A DNA stretch of 64,000 bases from Brooklawnia propionicigenes (GCF_030297015.1 NZ_AP028056.1:2304939-2368938); one strand, 5' to 3'; positions 55,471 to 64,000 are shown, numbered from the stretch's first letter. The notes: generated by a model not told the origin, from the sequence alone. Translations and numbers: made by a program.

Positions 55471-57310
55471 GCTGCACCTCCTCGACTTGTGACAGCAGGT
55501 ATTCGGTCAGCTCGCTGACTCCCAGCGGCAGGCCTCGCATTCTCGACCAGCTCCTGGCGTCCACCAGGTATTTCGCCCGCACGATCATGGCGAACTGGCC
55601 GAGATTGACTTCTGGGACGATGACTCGGTCGGCCCGGTGCAGCAGCTGCCCGAGGTTGGCCGGCAGCGGATTCAGGTTGCGCACGTGTATCTGGGCGATC
55701 GGGACGCCCAACTCGCGAACCCGGCGCACCGCGGCGGTGATCGCACCCCACGTCGAACCCCAGCCGAGCACCGCCAGCTTGGCGACCCCGCTCGGGTCGT
55801 CCCAGGTGGCCTCCGGTACTGCAATACGTGCGATGTGCTCGGCGCGCAGCTTGACCATGGTGTCGTGGTTGTCGCCGTCGTAACTGATCGTGCCGAGACC
55901 ATTCGACTTCTCCAAGCCGCCGATCCGGTGCTCAAGACCCGGGGTGCCCGGAATGGCCCACGGCCGGTCGAGCGTCAGCGGATCGCGGTGGTAAGGCGCG
56001 AAGGTGCCCTGCTCGGTATTGGCTTCGGTCGCGAACCCGGGATCGATCGTCGGCAGGCTACCGGCGTCCGGAACCAGCCACGGCTCCGAACCGTTGGCCA
56101 GGTAGGCGTCGGAGAGCATGATCACCGGCGTGCGGTGGGTGAGCGCGATCCGGCAGGCCTCGAAGGCCGCGCTGAAGCAGTCGGCCGGCGAACTGGGCGC
56201 GATCACCGGCACGGGGGACTCGCCGTTTCGTCCCCACATGGCCTGCAGCAGATCGGCCTGCTCAGTCTTGGTGGGCATCCCGGTGGACGGCCCGGCGCGT
56301 TGCACGTCGATGATCACCAGCGGCAGTTCGGTCATCACCGCAAGGTTGATCATCTCCTGCTTCAGCGCCAGCCCCGGCCCCGACGTCGTGGTCACACCCA
56401 GCGCACCACCGAAGGACGCACCCAGGGCTGCACCGACGGCGGCGATCTCGTCCTCTGCCTGGAAGGTCTGCACGCCGAACGCCTTGCGCTTGCTCAGCTC
56501 ATGCAGCAGATCGGAGGCCGGGGTGATCGGGTAGGCACCCAGGAACAGTTGCAGGCCGGAGGCGACCGAGGCGGCCAGCAGGCCGAGCGCGGTCGCCTGG
56601 CTACCGGAGATCTGACGGTAGCGTCCGGGGGCCTGGAAGATGGAGGCCACCTCGTAGCGCACCGCGAAGGTCTCGGTGTTCTCGCCGTAGTTCCAGCCGC
56701 CCTCCAAGGCGGCCAGGTTGGCGTCTCGAACCTCGGGCTGGGCCGCGAACTTCTGCTGCAGCCACTCCCGGGTGGGGGTCATGTCGCGGCTGTACAGCCA
56801 GCTGGCCAGTCCCAAGGCGAACATATTGCGTGCCCGGGAGACGGCTTTGCGGCCCAGTCCGAACGGCGCCACCGCATCCCCGGTCACCGAGTTCAGGTCG
56901 AGGCGGACCAGCTGGTAGCTGGCTTCGAGGCTGCCGTCGTCCAGCGGGCTCACCGCATAGCCGGCATGGTTGAGATTGCGCTTGGTGTACTCGGACGAGT
57001 CGGTGATCAGCACGCCGCCGCGGCGCAGCGAGGGCAGATGCACCTTCAGCGCGGCCGGATTCATGGCGACCAGGACGTCCAGATCTTCACCGGGAGTGAC
57101 GATGTCGCGGTCGGCGAAATGCACCTGGAAGCTGCTGACGCCACCGATGCTGCCCTGCGGGGCGCGGATCTCGGCCGGGAAGTCGGGCAGAGTGACGATG
57201 TCGTTGCCCTGGCGGGCGGATTCGGCTCCGAATCGGCCACCGGTGAGTTGCATGCCGTCGCCGGAATCTCCGGCGAACCGCACGACTACCCTGCTGACTT
57301 GCTCAGGCAC
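55463..57310 (-). CDS. korA: 2-Oxoglutarate:ferredoxin oxidoreductase, fused gamma-alpha subunit
   Basis: A 615-residue protein. Residues 1-about 190 are the gamma domain (VVVRFAGDSGDGMQLTGGRF), then the alpha ThDP/pyrimidine domain with YPITPASDLLHEL, FQAEDEIAAVGAALGASF and VQRAGPSTGMPTKTEQADL. This fusion is typical of actinobacterial KorA. GGAGG lies eight bases before the GTG. Transcribed before korB; the enzyme replaces or supplements the 2-oxoglutarate dehydrogenase complex. Confidence 0.94.
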   Translation of the reverse strand: MPEQVSRVVVRFAGDSGDGMQLTGGRFGAESARQGNDIVTLPDFPAEIRAPQGSIGGVSSFQVHFADRDIVTPGEDLDVLVAMNPAALKVHLPSLRRGGVLITDSSEYTKRNLNHAGYAVSPLDDGSLEASYQLVRLDLNSVTGDAVAPFGLGRKAVSRARNMFALGLASWLYSRDMTPTREWLQQKFAAQPEVRDANLAALEGGWNYGENTETFAVRYEVASIFQAPGRYRQISGSQATALGLLAASVASGLQLFLGAYPITPASDLLHELSKRKAFGVQTFQAEDEIAAVGAALGASFGGALGVTTTSGPGLALKQEMINLAVMTELPLVIIDVQRAGPSTGMPTKTEQADLLQAMWGRNGESPVPVIAPSSPADCFSAAFEACRIALTHRTPVIMLSDAYLANGSEPWLVPDAGSLPTIDPGFATEANTEQGTFAPYHRDPLTLDRPWAIPGTPGLEHRIGGLEKSNGLGTISYDGDNHDTMVKLRAEHIARIAVPEATWDDPSGVAKLAVLGWGSTWGAITAAVRRVRELGVPIAQIHVRNLNPLPANLGQLLHRADRVIVPEVNLGQFAMIVRAKYLVDARSWSRMRGLPLGVSELTEYLLSQVEEVQHV

Positions 57311-57469
57311 TCCGATAACCTCCAGTAAGAAACGCCTCGTTCATCGTCCTTGGCGAGGATTTCGCGTGTGCGCGTCGGACGAGCTTTTTCAACGATAGTT
57401 GTTGTAGAAAAGTTGGCGGGCGGTCTCGGACGCGGGTAGTGCCTTCTGCCGGGCTGTTCACTCAGGGCG

Positions 57470-57475
57470 TAGGCT
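57470..57475 (+). promoter_or_regulatory. Candidate leaderless promoter -10 box (TAGGCT) of the mptB leader
   Basis: TAGGCT ends seven bases before the ATG at 57483. Confidence 0.45.
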
Positions 57476-57482
57476 TATGCGC

Positions 57483-57524
57483 ATGCCCGCAGACCCCCCT
57501 CAGTTGAGGCCTTGCGCCCAGTGA
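57483..57524 (+). CDS. Possible 13-residue leader peptide of mptB
   Basis: ATG at 57483 follows a TAGGCT box at leaderless spacing. It encodes MPADPPQLRPCAQ, and its stop overlaps a GTG (GTGA) that is in frame with mptB. This arrangement suggests translational coupling. A one-base error in the CCCCCC run at 57494-57499, joining the two frames, cannot be excluded. Confidence 0.35.
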   Translation: MPADPPQLRPCAQ

Positions 57525-59065
57525 TCGGCTGGTTCGCGTCCCACTGGGCAAAGGTTGTCGAAGCCTGGCGCGTGAAGAATGTGCGCCGGGGTTTCTACGG
57601 CACGCTGCTCATCACCCTCGGCGCCTTCTCGCCCGCCTACCTGCCGCGCAATTCGCCGTGGTGGCAGATGCTCACGGACGCTCAGATAAGCGGCTGGCCG
57701 GCCAAATTGGCGGGCACCTTGTTCACGATGGTCGGGCTGTTCCTTCTCCTGGACGCCTGGTTCCGGCTGCGACCCAAGGACGGGGCCAGCGAAGCCGACG
57801 TCTACGCCTACCATCACGTGCGGCATTGGGCGATCCTGCTGATCTGGGGTGCACCGTTTCTGCTGGCGCCGCCGATCTTCAGCCATGACGCCTACAGCTA
57901 CGCGGCGCAGGGCTGGCTGGTGCACAACAACATCAACCCCTATGAGGCCGGCCCGGCCGTGCTGCCCGGCGCGTTCGCCGACCAGGTCTCCTGGGTCTGG
58001 CGAGACACCCCGGCCCCCTACGGGCCGCTCGCGCTGCAGTTGCAGCACCTGATCGTCGACCTGATGGGCTTTCGTCCCTACGCCTCCGCGGTCGCGATGC
58101 GGGCCCTGGCGGTGATCGGCGTCGGCCTGATCGGCTTGCTGATTCCGCGGATCGCGCGTATCCGGGGCGCGGACCCTGCCTTCGCGGCGTGGTTCGGGAC
58201 GCTCAACCCGGTGCTGGTGATCGACTTCATCGGCGGCGCGCACAACGACTCGCTGATGATGGGCCTTGTGGTGGCGGGGTTGTGGGTGACCCTGCTGCCC
58301 GTCAAGGGCCGCTTCAACGGCTGGTGGCTGCTCGGTGCGGTGCTCGTCGGTATCGGTGCGGCGATCAAACAGCCGGCCATCATGGCTGCCTATGCGCTGC
58401 CGTTGATGGCGCGTCCATGGGCGGACTGGAGCCTGCGCGAGGTCGCCATCACTGCCGGACGCGTGCTGGCCAGCTTCGCCGTGGCGATCGGCTCGTTCAG
58501 CCTGGTCACGGTGGCCACCGGACTGGGATTCGGCTGGATCAATGCGGTCAGCGTGCCCGGCCGGGTGCTCACCATCGCCCCGTTCACCATCATCGGCCAA
58601 GCCATTCAGCTGGTGTTGAACCTGTTCGGGCTCGACCCGAGCGGATGGGCGGCGATTACGGTTTCCCGTGCCGCCGGCGTGGTGATCGCCGCAGTGGTGA
58701 TTGCAGCGATGGCGGTGACGATCGCGCGGACTCGTCCGCTGCTTTTCTTGGCCCTGGGTTATCTGACCGCCGCCCTCGCCCTGCCCGCGGTGCGCAGCTG
58801 GTACGTGTTGTGGGGCGGATTGCTGCTGCCGCTGTCCGATCCGCCGCGGCGGGTGGTGAATGTGGCGGTCTGGGCCACGGTCGTGCTGCTGTGCTACAAC
58901 GGCATCAACATGGCGTGGCGCAATGATGCTATGGCTCTCGGGTTCGCGGCCGCCGCCGGTATCTGGTGGCTCGCGCGGACCCATCGTGATACCTCGCCCG
59001 GCAGGGGCGACCGGCGCCGGAAGGTTCCCGGGGGCGCCGCCCATATCGAGTTGCAGGAGGACTGA
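57521..59065 (+). CDS. mptB: Polyprenol-phosphomannose-dependent alpha-1,6-mannosyltransferase
   Basis: A 514-residue GT-C membrane glycosyltransferase with about 13 helices. The first loop carries IFSHDAYSYAAQGWLVHNNI and NPYEAGPAVLP, typical of MptA/MptB, and the central loop has IGGAHNDSLMMGLVVAG. It adds alpha-1,6-mannose from polyprenol phosphomannose to lipomannan-like lipoglycans on the outer membrane face. The start is GTG 57521 (overlapping the leader peptide stop) or TTG 57512. The C-terminal tail is basic. Confidence 0.85.
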   Translation: MIGWFASHWAKVVEAWRVKNVRRGFYGTLLITLGAFSPAYLPRNSPWWQMLTDAQISGWPAKLAGTLFTMVGLFLLLDAWFRLRPKDGASEADVYAYHHVRHWAILLIWGAPFLLAPPIFSHDAYSYAAQGWLVHNNINPYEAGPAVLPGAFADQVSWVWRDTPAPYGPLALQLQHLIVDLMGFRPYASAVAMRALAVIGVGLIGLLIPRIARIRGADPAFAAWFGTLNPVLVIDFIGGAHNDSLMMGLVVAGLWVTLLPVKGRFNGWWLLGAVLVGIGAAIKQPAIMAAYALPLMARPWADWSLREVAITAGRVLASFAVAIGSFSLVTVATGLGFGWINAVSVPGRVLTIAPFTIIGQAIQLVLNLFGLDPSGWAAITVSRAAGVVIAAVVIAAMAVTIARTRPLLFLALGYLTAALALPAVRSWYVLWGGLLLPLSDPPRRVVNVAVWATVVLLCYNGINMAWRNDAMALGFAAAAGIWWLARTHRDTSPGRGDRRRKVPGGAAHIELQED

Positions 59066-59069
59066 ATCA

Positions 59070-60020
59070 ATGACCAACGAGATCCTCAGTGAAGTCGGCG
59101 ACGGTATCGCCACGTTGACACTGAATCGTCCACAACGCATCAACGCGGTGAATCGTGCCATGGTCGACCAGATGTCGGACATCCTGCATGCCTGGGCCGA
59201 TGACGACCGGGTGCAGCAGGTGAGGCTGGCCGGTGCCGGGGAGCGCGGTTTTTGCGCGGGGGCCGATGTGCGCGCGCTGCGTGACAGCATCGTGGCCGGC
59301 CATCCCGATCAGGCGCTGGACTTCTTGTACGCCGAGTATGAGATGGAGCGCTACATCGCCTACTATCCCAAGCCGGTGACCTCATATCTGTCGGGTATCG
59401 CGATGGGTGCGGGGTTGGGCATCGGATTGCACAACACGACCAGCATCGGGCAGCCGGGCACCCGGTGGGCGATGCCGGAGACCGCGATCGGGCTGTGGCC
59501 CGACGTCGGGGTCTGCTACGAGCTGTCGCGTGCCCCGGGGCGCATCGGGGAGTACCTGGCGATGAGCGGGCAGACGATCGACGGACTGTCGGCCCACTGG
59601 GCGGGGCTGCTGGTCGAATGCCGTGGAGGTGACGACCCGGCATCGTCGGCGCTGGCAGCCGCGTCTGGCTGGATCGATGAGTGCTTCGCCGGTGAGGACG
59701 CCGGCGAAATCGTCGCTGCGCTGGAGTTGCATCCGGACAAGGATGCGCGAGGCGCTGCCGAAACGATCCGGGCGCGCAGCCCGTTGTCGGTCTGTGTCGC
59801 GCTGCAAGCTGTCCGCAATGCCCGCGCGATGGCCGAGATCGGCGATGTCTTCGACCAGGACGGGAAGCTGGCCACCACATTCATGGCCGATCCGGCCGAC
59901 TTCGTGGAGGGCGTTCGGGCCAAGATGGTCGACAAGGACGGCGACCCGCGCTGGCGGCACGCTCGCATCGAGGACGTCGACCCCGCCGAGGTGGTCACGC
60001 GCTTCATGACGGAGATCTGA
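59070..60020 (+). CDS. Enoyl-CoA hydratase/isomerase family, 3-hydroxyisobutyryl-CoA hydrolase-like
   Basis: A 316-residue crotonase-fold enzyme. ERGFCAGADVRALRDS supplies the oxyanion region and SGIAMGAGLGIGLHN the second. WAMPETAIGLWPDVGVCYEL carries the Glu and Asp expected for HIBYL-CoA hydrolases rather than true hydratases. It would cleave 3-hydroxyisobutyryl-CoA in valine breakdown. CAGGAGG is nine bases before the ATG. The length is slightly short for the family (about 350). Confidence 0.8.
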   Translation: MTNEILSEVGDGIATLTLNRPQRINAVNRAMVDQMSDILHAWADDDRVQQVRLAGAGERGFCAGADVRALRDSIVAGHPDQALDFLYAEYEMERYIAYYPKPVTSYLSGIAMGAGLGIGLHNTTSIGQPGTRWAMPETAIGLWPDVGVCYELSRAPGRIGEYLAMSGQTIDGLSAHWAGLLVECRGGDDPASSALAAASGWIDECFAGEDAGEIVAALELHPDKDARGAAETIRARSPLSVCVALQAVRNARAMAEIGDVFDQDGKLATTFMADPADFVEGVRAKMVDKDGDPRWRHARIEDVDPAEVVTRFMTEI

Positions 60021-60049
60021 CCCGCCGCCGGTTCGTCCGAGCTCAGATC
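60014..60049. terminator. Weak hairpin joining two convergent stop codons
   Basis: GATCTGA (60014-60020, containing the hydrolase stop) pairs with TCAGATC (60043-60049, containing the exonuclease stop) over a 22-base loop. Confidence 0.3.
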
Positions 60050-60948
60050 GCGTAGTCGATCACCACGGGCGCGTGGTCGCTGATCCGCGCTTCATAGCAG
60101 GTCTCCTTGTCGACCTGACCCGCGGTGGCCAGCCTCGCCAATCGGGGGGTGGCCAACTGATAGTCGATCCGCCATCCGGTGTCGGCGTCGAACGCCTTGC
60201 CACGCCAACTCCACCACGAGTACGGGCCGTCGGCGTCCGGATGCAGCTGCCGCATCACATCCACCAGGGTGCGCGGCGACACGATCGAACCGAACCATTC
60301 ACGTTCTTCCGGCAAGAACCCGGCCGAGGTCTGGTTGCCGCGCCAGTTGCGCAGGTCCCGCCGGGTATGGGCGATGTTGAAATCGCCCAGCACCACGTAC
60401 TCCCGGCCGCGTCCGGCCGCCGCCAGCCGCGCCCGGCGCAACTGCCGCGCGAAACCGGCGAGGAAAGCCATCTTGCGTTGATAGCGGACCTGGGCAGCCG
60501 CGCTGCCCGACCGATCGCGCGGGGCAACGGGGGAGTCGCCCTTCGGCACGTAGACACTGGCGATCGTCACCGGCGCCCCGGCCAGATCGACCTCCAGGTA
60601 GCGTCCCTCGGCGACGAACGCACGCAACTCGCGGGCCAGCACGCAGTCGTCTTCAACGTCGGCCAGCACCGGCACCGTGCCGGGCGCCCAGGATAAGACC
60701 TGGGTTCCCCAGGACCGCACCGCAGCGACCGGCTCCCGGGTGAGCACGGCGACGCCGTTGCGTCCGGCCAGAGTGCCCGGATCATAGGTCACGTGATAGC
60801 CGCCGAAGACCTCCAGCGGCAGCTGATCGGCCGGGCAGCGCACCTCCTGCAGCCCGATGACATCGGCCATCCGCTCGTCACGCCAGGTTTCGAACCCTCG
60901 TCGCTGAGCAGCCCGGATCCCGTTGACGTTGTGTGTGGCGATGCGCAT
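60043..60948 (-). CDS. xth: Exodeoxyribonuclease III family AP endonuclease
   Basis: A 301-residue EEP-superfamily nuclease for base excision repair. MRIATHNVNGIRAA, IGLQEVRC with the metal-binding Glu, ASVYVPKGDS, VVLGDFNIAHT and the final WRIDYQLATP and ISDHAPVVIDY with the catalytic Asp-His pair are present. An insertion after the YVPKGD motif (APRDRSGSAAAQ) makes it slightly longer than E. coli Xth. ATG at 60948 has TATGGT six bases upstream, suggesting a leaderless transcript. Confidence 0.92.
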   Translation of the reverse strand: MRIATHNVNGIRAAQRRGFETWRDERMADVIGLQEVRCPADQLPLEVFGGYHVTYDPGTLAGRNGVAVLTREPVAAVRSWGTQVLSWAPGTVPVLADVEDDCVLARELRAFVAEGRYLEVDLAGAPVTIASVYVPKGDSPVAPRDRSGSAAAQVRYQRKMAFLAGFARQLRRARLAAAGRGREYVVLGDFNIAHTRRDLRNWRGNQTSAGFLPEEREWFGSIVSPRTLVDVMRQLHPDADGPYSWWSWRGKAFDADTGWRIDYQLATPRLARLATAGQVDKETCYEARISDHAPVVIDYAI

Positions 60949-60954
60949 GGCGCC

Positions 60955-60960
60955 ACCATA
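60955..60960 (-). promoter_or_regulatory. Candidate leaderless promoter -10 box (TATGGT) of xth
   Basis: TATGGT on the minus strand ends six bases before the ATG. Confidence 0.45.
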
Positions 60961-61003
60961 GACGACCCGCGCCGAGCCTCCGACCGGGCAAAGCGACGGC
61001 GGC

Positions 61004-61009
61004 TAGGCT
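61004..61009 (+). promoter_or_regulatory. Candidate leaderless promoter -10 box (TAGGCT) of the next gene
   Basis: TAGGCT ends six bases before the GTG at 61016; no ribosome site is present. Confidence 0.5.
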
Positions 61010-61015
61010 CGCCGT

Positions 61016-61462
61016 GTGAGCAAGCGGCGAGCAACGGCGAAGCACAGCATCGGGCCCGGTTTCCGCAGCCGTCCTGCCTGGATCGCGGTGATCGGCTGGT
61101 GGAGCGCGGTCGTCCTGGCGATCGTGGCGACTGTGCTGCTGAACAGCTGGCTGGCCGACGAAACCCGCATCGGCGCCCAGCGCGCCGGCATCTGGCTGGC
61201 CGGTTTCGCCGCGCTGGCCGCGATCACCGGCTGGGTCGGCAGCATCGGTTCGGTACTCAAGGACGATGGACGCGTCCGCGCCGGCGCCAGCTGTCTGCTC
61301 GCCATACCGATCGTCAGCCTGGTGATGGGAATCATCGCGGTCTCATCGACCGTCGAACGGCCTACTGATCCGCTGCCGGTGTTGTGGGTGATCATCTCGG
61401 GCCTGTTGCTGCTGGTGGGAACGCTGCTGATCGTGTTGCCAGAGCATCTGGGTACTTCTTGA
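61016..61462 (+). CDS. Small integral membrane protein of unknown function
   Basis: A 148-residue protein. A basic N-terminus (MSKRRATAKH) precedes four hydrophobic helices at about residues 22-42, 57-76, 88-108 and 120-142. I do not recognise a family. GTG start, probably leaderless. It is divergent from xth and is followed 31 bases later by the S4 protein gene. Confidence 0.65.
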   Translation: MSKRRATAKHSIGPGFRSRPAWIAVIGWWSAVVLAIVATVLLNSWLADETRIGAQRAGIWLAGFAALAAITGWVGSIGSVLKDDGRVRAGASCLLAIPIVSLVMGIIAVSSTVERPTDPLPVLWVIISGLLLLVGTLLIVLPEHLGTS

Positions 61463-61493
61463 ATCGCCGATCCCGACCGGCAAGGATCAGCCT

Positions 61494-61715
61494 ATGAGCA
61501 TCGAAACGGTGGACGTCGGCAGCATGATCCGGCTCGGGCAGTTCCTCAAGTACGCGGGCATCGCCGAATCGGGGGCGCATGCCCGCGAAATGATCGAGGC
61601 CGGCGATGTGGAAGTCGACGGTGAGATCGAGACCCATCGCGGCCGCCAGTTGCACGGGGGCGAGGTGGTGACGGTGATCACCGAGGCCTTCGAGACCACC
61701 GTGCGCGTCGGCTGA
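61494..61715 (+). CDS. S4-domain RNA-binding protein (YbcJ-like)
   Basis: A 73-residue protein that is one S4 domain: IRLGQFLKYAGIAESGAHAR followed by EMIEAGDVEVDGEIETHRGR and QLHGGEVVTV. AAGGAT precedes the ATG. It likely binds structured RNA, perhaps ribosomal. It is 13 bases from the UbiB-like gene in the same direction. Confidence 0.88.
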   Translation: MSIETVDVGSMIRLGQFLKYAGIAESGAHAREMIEAGDVEVDGEIETHRGRQLHGGEVVTVITEAFETTVRVG

Positions 61716-61728
61716 GCCGGGGGCGGGA

Positions 61729-63693
61729 ATGACTTTCTGGGAGGTCCTCGGACAGGGCGCGGTCGCGCTCTACAGCCTCATCACGCTGGCGCTGGTCACC
61801 TTGCTGGTGGCGCGCACCAGCAAACGGGTGCTCGGCATTCAGGTGTCGGCGATACGGGCGATGCTGGTGGTGATCGGCATTTTCGCGATGCTGGGCCCGG
61901 TGCTCGTCTACTTCGGCGAGCACACCGATCTGGAGGGCACCTCGGCGTCCAATATGGTCGCCGTGACCGTGCTGATGGTCGGCCTGGCACTTGGCGTGTT
62001 CGCGCTGGGGCTGCTGGCGCTGATGGTGCTCGAGGTCATCATCCCCACCGGGTCGACCCCGCCGCTGCGGGTGATGCTGACCGGCTGGCGCGCTCGCCTG
62101 CGCCGCACCGGACGTTACGTGCAGATCATGGTCATCCTCTTCCGGCGGGGCCTGACCGCCCCTCTGCGCGGGGTGCTCAACGTCGGGCCGAGCACGGCCG
62201 AGTCGGTGCGGCTGGCTATGGAGGACGCCGGAGTCACCTTCGTCAAGCTCGGGCAACTGTTGTCGACCCGCAGCGACCTGCTGCCCCCCGAGTACATCGC
62301 CGAACTGTCCAAGCTCACCAGCCAGGCCGAACCCCAGCCCTACGAACGGGTCCGCGCGACCCTCGAGAAGGAACTGGGCGACAAGCTGGCCAGACTGGAC
62401 GTCGATCCCGCCCCGCTTGCCTCCGCATCACTGGCCCAGGTGCATGCCGCAACTCTGGACGGCAAGTATCAGGTGGTCGCCAAGGTGCAGCGCGCAGGCG
62501 CCCCCGAGCAGGTCGAGATCGATCTGCAGATACTCGGACGCCTGGCCCGCAGGTTGGTCCGCAACGCCGAATGGGCCCGCAGGCTCGGCGTCGACGACAT
62601 CGTGGGCGGTTTTGCCGACTCGGTGCGCGATGAGCTCGATTTCACCATCGAGGTCAGCAATATGGATGCGCTGCGTCCCGAACTGGTGGCCGGTGGGGTG
62701 CGGGTGCCGGCGGTCTACCACGAGCTGTGCGACGAGCGAGTGATCATCATGGAACGTTTCGACGGCGTTCCCGTCTCGCGGGCGAGCGAACTGATCGCGT
62801 CCATTCCGCAGCCGGTCCGTGAGAAATCCGCGACGGTGCTGCTCAAAGCCGTGCTGGGGCAGATCCTCGGCAAGGGCATCTTTCATGCCGATCTGCATGC
62901 CGGCAATGTGCTGATCTGGCCCGACGGCGCCGTCGGCCTGCTCGACTACGGCTCGGTGGGACGCCTGGACGCCACGGCTCGCCGCAGCCTGGGTCTGCTG
63001 CTGTGGTCGGTGGACGCCGATGATGCCGCGCTGGCCACCGACGCCGTGCTGGAACTGCTCGATCACGACGGGCAGATCGATGAGCGCGATCTGCAGCGCC
63101 AGCTCGGAAGCATCATCACGCAGGTGCGGGCGGGTGCGACCGGCACCACGATGGCCTTCTTCTCCCAGCTGCTGCGGCTGGTGCTGGACAAAGGCATGAG
63201 CGTGCCGGGCAATATTGCGTTGGCGCTCCGCTCGCTGGGTGCGCTGGAGGGCACCTTGAAGCAGATCAATCCGTCGCTGGATCTGATCGACACCGCCCGC
63301 GACCAGGCCCGCGCCGTGGTCGGCGATGTCACCCCCGCCGGCGCCAAGCAGCAGATCGCGAACCAGGCGATCCGGCTGGTGCCGCTGATCAGCCACCTGC
63401 CGCGCCGGGTCAACCGCATCACCGAAGACCTTGCCACCGGACGCTTCACCACCCACACCCGGATCGTCTCGCATCCCGACGACCGGGCCTTCCTGACGGG
63501 CCTGGCGAACCAGGTGGTGGTCGCGATCCTCGCCGGTTTCGCCGTGATCGGGGCGATCCTGTTGGTGACGGCATCGGGCGGGCCCGAGATCTACGGTTTC
63601 CGCATCTCCGACCTACTCGGCTTCCTGCTGGGCTTCAGCGGATTCATTCTCGCGTTGCGATCGGTGGCGATGGTCTTCGGCCGCCGCACGTAA
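61729..63693 (+). CDS. ABC1/UbiB/AarF atypical kinase-family membrane protein
   Basis: A 654-residue protein. Three or four helices at residues about 1-110 are followed by the ABC1 kinase-like domain: the KxGQ motif in VTFVKLGQLLSTRSDLLPPE, the Ala-rich loop ASASLAQVHAA in place of a Gly-rich loop, the catalytic FHADLHAGNVLIW and GLLDYGSVGRLD. Two more helices lie at the C-terminus. UbiB proteins support isoprenoid quinone biosynthesis; here it may aid menaquinone or another lipid. The ATG has GGGCGGG upstream. Confidence 0.88.
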   Translation: MTFWEVLGQGAVALYSLITLALVTLLVARTSKRVLGIQVSAIRAMLVVIGIFAMLGPVLVYFGEHTDLEGTSASNMVAVTVLMVGLALGVFALGLLALMVLEVIIPTGSTPPLRVMLTGWRARLRRTGRYVQIMVILFRRGLTAPLRGVLNVGPSTAESVRLAMEDAGVTFVKLGQLLSTRSDLLPPEYIAELSKLTSQAEPQPYERVRATLEKELGDKLARLDVDPAPLASASLAQVHAATLDGKYQVVAKVQRAGAPEQVEIDLQILGRLARRLVRNAEWARRLGVDDIVGGFADSVRDELDFTIEVSNMDALRPELVAGGVRVPAVYHELCDERVIIMERFDGVPVSRASELIASIPQPVREKSATVLLKAVLGQILGKGIFHADLHAGNVLIWPDGAVGLLDYGSVGRLDATARRSLGLLLWSVDADDAALATDAVLELLDHDGQIDERDLQRQLGSIITQVRAGATGTTMAFFSQLLRLVLDKGMSVPGNIALALRSLGALEGTLKQINPSLDLIDTARDQARAVVGDVTPAGAKQQIANQAIRLVPLISHLPRRVNRITEDLATGRFTTHTRIVSHPDDRAFLTGLANQVVVAILAGFAVIGAILLVTASGGPEIYGFRISDLLGFLLGFSGFILALRSVAMVFGRRT

Positions 63694-63721
63694 CCCGCCG
63701 CACGTAACCCTCCGCACGTAA
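63681..63721. repeat. Three tandem 13-14 bp repeats spanning the stop codon
   Basis: The unit CCGCCGCACGTAA occurs at 63681-63693 (the end of the gene, with its TAA stop) and again at about 63695-63707 and, with one change, 63709-63721. Confidence 0.8.
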
Positions 63722-63781
63722 GCCCCCGCGCCCAGCCCGCCGCGCGCAATCCACTGCCCATCTGACCGGCCGGTGAGGAAC

Positions 63782-64000
63782 TCAGCGGTAGTTGACGAAC
63801 TGCACCGCGAACTCGTAGTCGGCGTCCTTGACCATCTTCTGCACCTGCTGCAGTGCATCGCGTGACTTCGAGCTGACCCGCAGCTCGTCGCCCTGAATCT
63901 GCGCCTTCACGCCCTTCGGACCCTCATCGCGGATCAGCTTGGAGATCTTCTTCGCATTCTCCTGCGAGATGCCGTTCTGCATGTCGGCGGTCATATGCCA
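63782..64000 (-). CDS. YajQ/UPF0234 family nucleotide-binding protein, C-terminal part
   Basis: The last 72 residues of a protein of the YajQ family, which runs off the window end. [40 protein letters not shown] and the final FAVQFVNYR match the family C-terminus. Members bind nucleotides and cyclic di-GMP and some act as effectors. The first part lies beyond base 64000. Confidence 0.9.
   Translation of the reverse strand, partial: WHMTADMQNGISQENAKKISKLIRDEGPKGVKAQIQGDELRVSSKSRDALQQVQKMVKDADYEFAVQFVNYR

Noticed and set aside
57350-57425. AT-richer patch with CAAC-GATA-GTTG between korA and mptB as a regulator site
   Set aside because: The palindrome is only four bases per arm and no matching -10/-35 pair could be placed; too weak to list.

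Overview
The window is high-GC, densely packed bacterial DNA from an actinobacterium, most likely the Propionibacteriaceae or a close relative. This is inferred from the short actinobacterial-type MenE, a men locus joined to nuoA-N, a MenJ-type reductase, the lipoglycan mannosyltransferase MptB, a fused KorA and many apparently leaderless promoters (NANNNT-type -10 box placed 6-7 nt before an ATG/GTG). No rRNA, tRNA, CRISPR array or prophage was seen.

Layout. 1-6.4 kb: end of cysK with a terminator, a lipoprotein PQQ-type sugar dehydrogenase, a small NADP-binding protein, a MarR regulator with a His/Gly-rich tail and two palindromic operators, a P-loop kinase, a membrane-anchored esterase and a DUF1361 protein. 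6.4-11.2 kb: a ThrE-type exporter, then a HEAT-repeat protein followed by a MerR-HEAT fusion gene that is cut in two by a 1436-bp ISL3-family element. The element has an exact 8-bp target duplication, and its own transposase is frameshifted. 11.2-17.4 kb: D-serine dehydratase, a double-VOC protein, a CDF metal transporter, two PRC-barrel proteins, an MFS exporter and a PLDc_N mini membrane protein.

17.4-48.9 kb is the respiratory core: menE, menA, menC, menD, a TM0106-type nuclease translationally coupled to menG, menF, menJ, the complete 14-gene nuoA-N operon and a long-chain polyprenyl diphosphate synthase. Together they make the menaquinone headgroup and side chain, prenylate, methylate and partly reduce it, and feed it electrons from NADH. 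menB and menH are not in the window. Between menG and menF lie a cobalamin riboswitch with no obvious target, an ABC ATPase with its multi-span permease, and a PF10081 hydrolase.

48.9-64 kb: a FecCD-type metal/heme ABC importer under a Fur/Zur-like box, a DUF805 protein, an M13 peptidase, korAB (2-oxoglutarate:ferredoxin oxidoreductase), mptB preceded by a possible leader peptide, a 3-hydroxyisobutyryl-CoA-hydrolase-like protein, exonuclease III, a small membrane protein, an S4 RNA-binding protein, a UbiB/AarF-type kinase and the 3' part of a YajQ gene that runs off the window.

The points most worth following are the cobalamin riboswitch followed only by two tiny ORFs, the IS-disrupted MerR-HEAT/HEAT pair, the MarR operator pair and His-rich tail, a G-quadruplex candidate before the kinase, the recurrent leaderless promoter signature, and repeated short duplications spanning stop codons at gene 3' ends.
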